Shown here one piece after another: positions 62,766 through 64,000 of a stretch of 64,000 nucleotides of DNA. This DNA comes from JANYCO01 sp035535995 (GTDB taxonomy: Bacteria > Bacteroidota > Bacteroidia > Cytophagales > Cytophagaceae). Positions within the stretch are counted from its first letter, which is position 1; the number at the start of each line of letters is the position of its first letter. Location: contig DATLOZ010000019.1 of the NCBI GenBank assembly GCA_035535995.1, forward strand, positions 62,001 to 126,000, read 5' to 3'. A model generated the notes under the pieces. It ran no database searches and was not told the DNA's origin. It saw nothing but the letters and a program-made list of their open reading frames with translations. The position numbers were made by a program, and so were the translations under genes.

Positions 62766-62884
62766 CGACTTGCGTCCTTTGTGCTTTCCTGAGCGATCTT
62801 TGCGTTTAAAAACCGATATAAGAAATAATCCCGCTGTTCAATGAATTTCGGGTTTCTCACCGCAAAGGACGCAAAGAACGCTAA
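62766..62884. repeat. Inverted copies of the GCAAAGGACGCAAAG repeat
   Basis: TTGCGTCCTTTGTG near 62769-62783 and CGCAAAGGACGCAAAGAACG near 62857-62876, in opposite orientation between tsaC-like and cca. This word is a recurrent intergenic repeat in many bacterial genomes. Confidence 0.65.
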
Positions 62885-62886
62885 GT

Positions 62887-63450
62887 CTATTTCCGAATAA
62901 ATTTTATCTCACCATCCAATCCAAGAGAAATAATTCTCGAAGGTGTAGCATTTATTTTTTCCTGCTGACGGTGCCGAATGATCAGGTCTACATTTTTTTT
63001 GATCTCTTCGTTCACATCTGAAAAGCTTCCATTAAAGGCTTCGGTACTGATGTTGGCAGAAGTGGATACGAGTGGCCTGCCAAGTTTGCGGATCAGCTTT
63101 TTGCAGAACTCATCTTTCGTTACACGGATCGCGATCGAACCGTTTTCGGCGAGTAATTCCTGCGCTACGTTTTTTCCTTTGGGATATACTACCGTCAAAG
63201 GCATTTCTGAAAACTCTACAATATCCCAGGCAATATCCGGAACCTTTACAACGTAATCATTCAGTTTCTTAAGATCATCTAGTAAAATGATCAGTGCTTT
63301 GCTATCGTCTCTTTTTTTTATTTTGAAAATATGCTGCACCGCAGAAGAATTGGTGGCATCGCAACCTAATCCCCAAATGGTGTCGGTGGGATATAAAATT
63401 ACTTTCCCTGCTTTGAGCGCTTCGGCAGCGGCGTTGATCTCTTGGTCCAT
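62887..63450 (-). CDS. tsaC: Threonylcarbamoyl-AMP synthase (Sua5/YrdC/YciO family)
   Basis: 187 residues. ALKAGKVILYPTDTIWGLGCDAT is the YrdC-fold signature; KKRDDSKALIILLDDL, SIAIRVTKDEF and GRPLVSTSANIS complete it. Makes threonylcarbamoyl-AMP from threonine, bicarbonate and ATP for the t6A37 modification of ANN-decoding tRNAs. No Sua5 C-terminal domain. It shares the family with YciO, so a paralogue cannot be excluded. Confidence 0.85.
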   Translation of the reverse strand: MDQEINAAAEALKAGKVILYPTDTIWGLGCDATNSSAVQHIFKIKKRDDSKALIILLDDLKKLNDYVVKVPDIAWDIVEFSEMPLTVVYPKGKNVAQELLAENGSIAIRVTKDEFCKKLIRKLGRPLVSTSANISTEAFNGSFSDVNEEIKKNVDLIIRHRQQEKINATPSRIISLGLDGEIKFIRK

Positions 63451-63638
63451 TGGAAGTTCAATGTTTTAAGGTTCAAAGTTTAAAGTTTTGGATGCAGAAT
63501 ACTGGTGCCACCAGTATTTATAATTTTGAGCCCTTAAACTTTAATTTCTTTCTAAAGTACAAATTTATCTCATTTGCAGTAATTTAACTTTGATACTTAT
63601 CAACAGTTTTCACAGAAACGGCAATATCTTATTTTTCT

Positions 63639-63669
63639 TTGTGTTTTAAGCCGAATTCATGTAGGTTTG
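63639..63669 (+). promoter_or_regulatory. Promoter of pyrG (TTG-N20-TAGGTTTG)
   Basis: TTG at 63639-63641, 20-nt spacer, exact TAnnTTTG (63662-63669). Leader of about 50 nt before the ATG at 63726. Confidence 0.7.
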
Positions 63670-63725
63670 TACCCCGTAAATGAAGTATGAAATAGTCCAA
63701 TCACATACTCATTTTCCAAACAATT

Positions 63726-64000
63726 ATGTCTTCGGTAAAATATATTTTCGTAACAGGCGGGGTTTCATCCTCATTAGGTAAAGGTATCGTAGCGGCTTCT
63801 TTGGCCAAGCTACTGCAGGCGAGAGGATACAAGGTAACAATCCAGAAATTTGACCCCTATCTGAACATTGATCCAGGCACATTAAATCCATACGAACATG
63901 GAGAATGCTATGTGACCAATGACGGAGCGGAAACAGATCTTGACCTTGGACACTACGAAAGGTTTCTCGACATCGCCACTTCCCAGGCGAATAACATCAC
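63726..64000 (+). CDS. pyrG: CTP synthase (partial, start only)
   Basis: About 91 residues visible, running off the right edge. MSSVKYIFVTGGVSSSLGKG is the ATP-binding P-loop of the synthetase domain; KFDPYLNIDPGTLNPYEHGE and DLDLGHYERFLD bind magnesium and UTP. Makes CTP from UTP with glutamine nitrogen. Complete start with its own promoter. Confidence 0.97.
   Translation, partial: MSSVKYIFVTGGVSSSLGKGIVAASLAKLLQARGYKVTIQKFDPYLNIDPGTLNPYEHGECYVTNDGAETDLDLGHYERFLDIATSQANNI

Noticed and set aside
63597..63605. TTATCAACA, one mismatch from a DnaA box
   Set aside because: A single imperfect box upstream of pyrG without other boxes, dnaA/dnaN or a DNA-unwinding element is not evidence for an origin.

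Overview
The window looks like a chromosomal segment of a Bacteroidota bacterium with moderate GC. Evidence: a type IX secretion C-terminal domain at the left edge; several promoters with a TAnnTTTG -7 element; families typical of the phylum (DUF3109, LytTR/LytS pairs, carboxypeptidase-regulatory-like secreted proteins, DUF5684); and an unlinked sucC. I cannot resolve the genus; Chitinophagia or Cytophagia would fit.

Layout. 0-18 kb: the end of a T9SS substrate, an OmpA lipoprotein, a PcrA/UvrD helicase, a large secreted protein, DUF3109, a three-gene heavy-metal RND efflux operon (TolC-like, adaptor, CzcA/CusA-like pump), a YbjN-like protein, a fatty-acid desaturase, RuvC, a flippase-like membrane protein and a GT2 glycosyltransferase. 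18-29 kb: an orphan OppC/DppC permease overlapping an RsbU-like phosphatase; a minus-strand run lolD - large membrane protein - recQ - Wzz-like; then sucC, tRNA-Arg(CCG) and a hydrolase. 29-36 kb: secreted and membrane proteins and a LytS/LytTR two-component pair. 36-56 kb: an accessory block that reads like a stress and envelope-maintenance island. It holds YciF/DUF892, an exported Dps, MscS, poxvirus-type topoisomerase IB, an FAD-Rieske oxidoreductase, an LLM oxidoreductase, cytoplasmic alpha-amylase, SDR, CinA C-terminal domain, DUF72, a gluconolactonase-like protein, DUF4239, several very small proteins and two secreted Asn-rich proteins. Six loci in this block share a candidate promoter (G[T/C]AATGC, then about 22 nt, then CTTTG). 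56-59 kb: an orphan phage-tail-fibre-like gene with a phage-like partner and a small ribbon-helix-helix-like protein beside very AT-rich DNA. 59-64 kb: DUF2071, a PAS-LuxR regulator, a possible small RNA, CCA-adding enzyme, threonylcarbamoyl-AMP synthase and the start of pyrG.

Intergenic spaces are crowded with inverted repeats built from a few recurrent words (GATACCAGATGCC, ACTCAACATTCATAA, AATCCTG..AATCAAGGTTC, GCAAAGGACGCAAAG and others). In the five longest ungapped pairs I compared, all 16 differences between arms are transitions. Some copies serve as transcription terminators. I found no CRISPR array, rRNA or recognisable insertion-sequence transposase.
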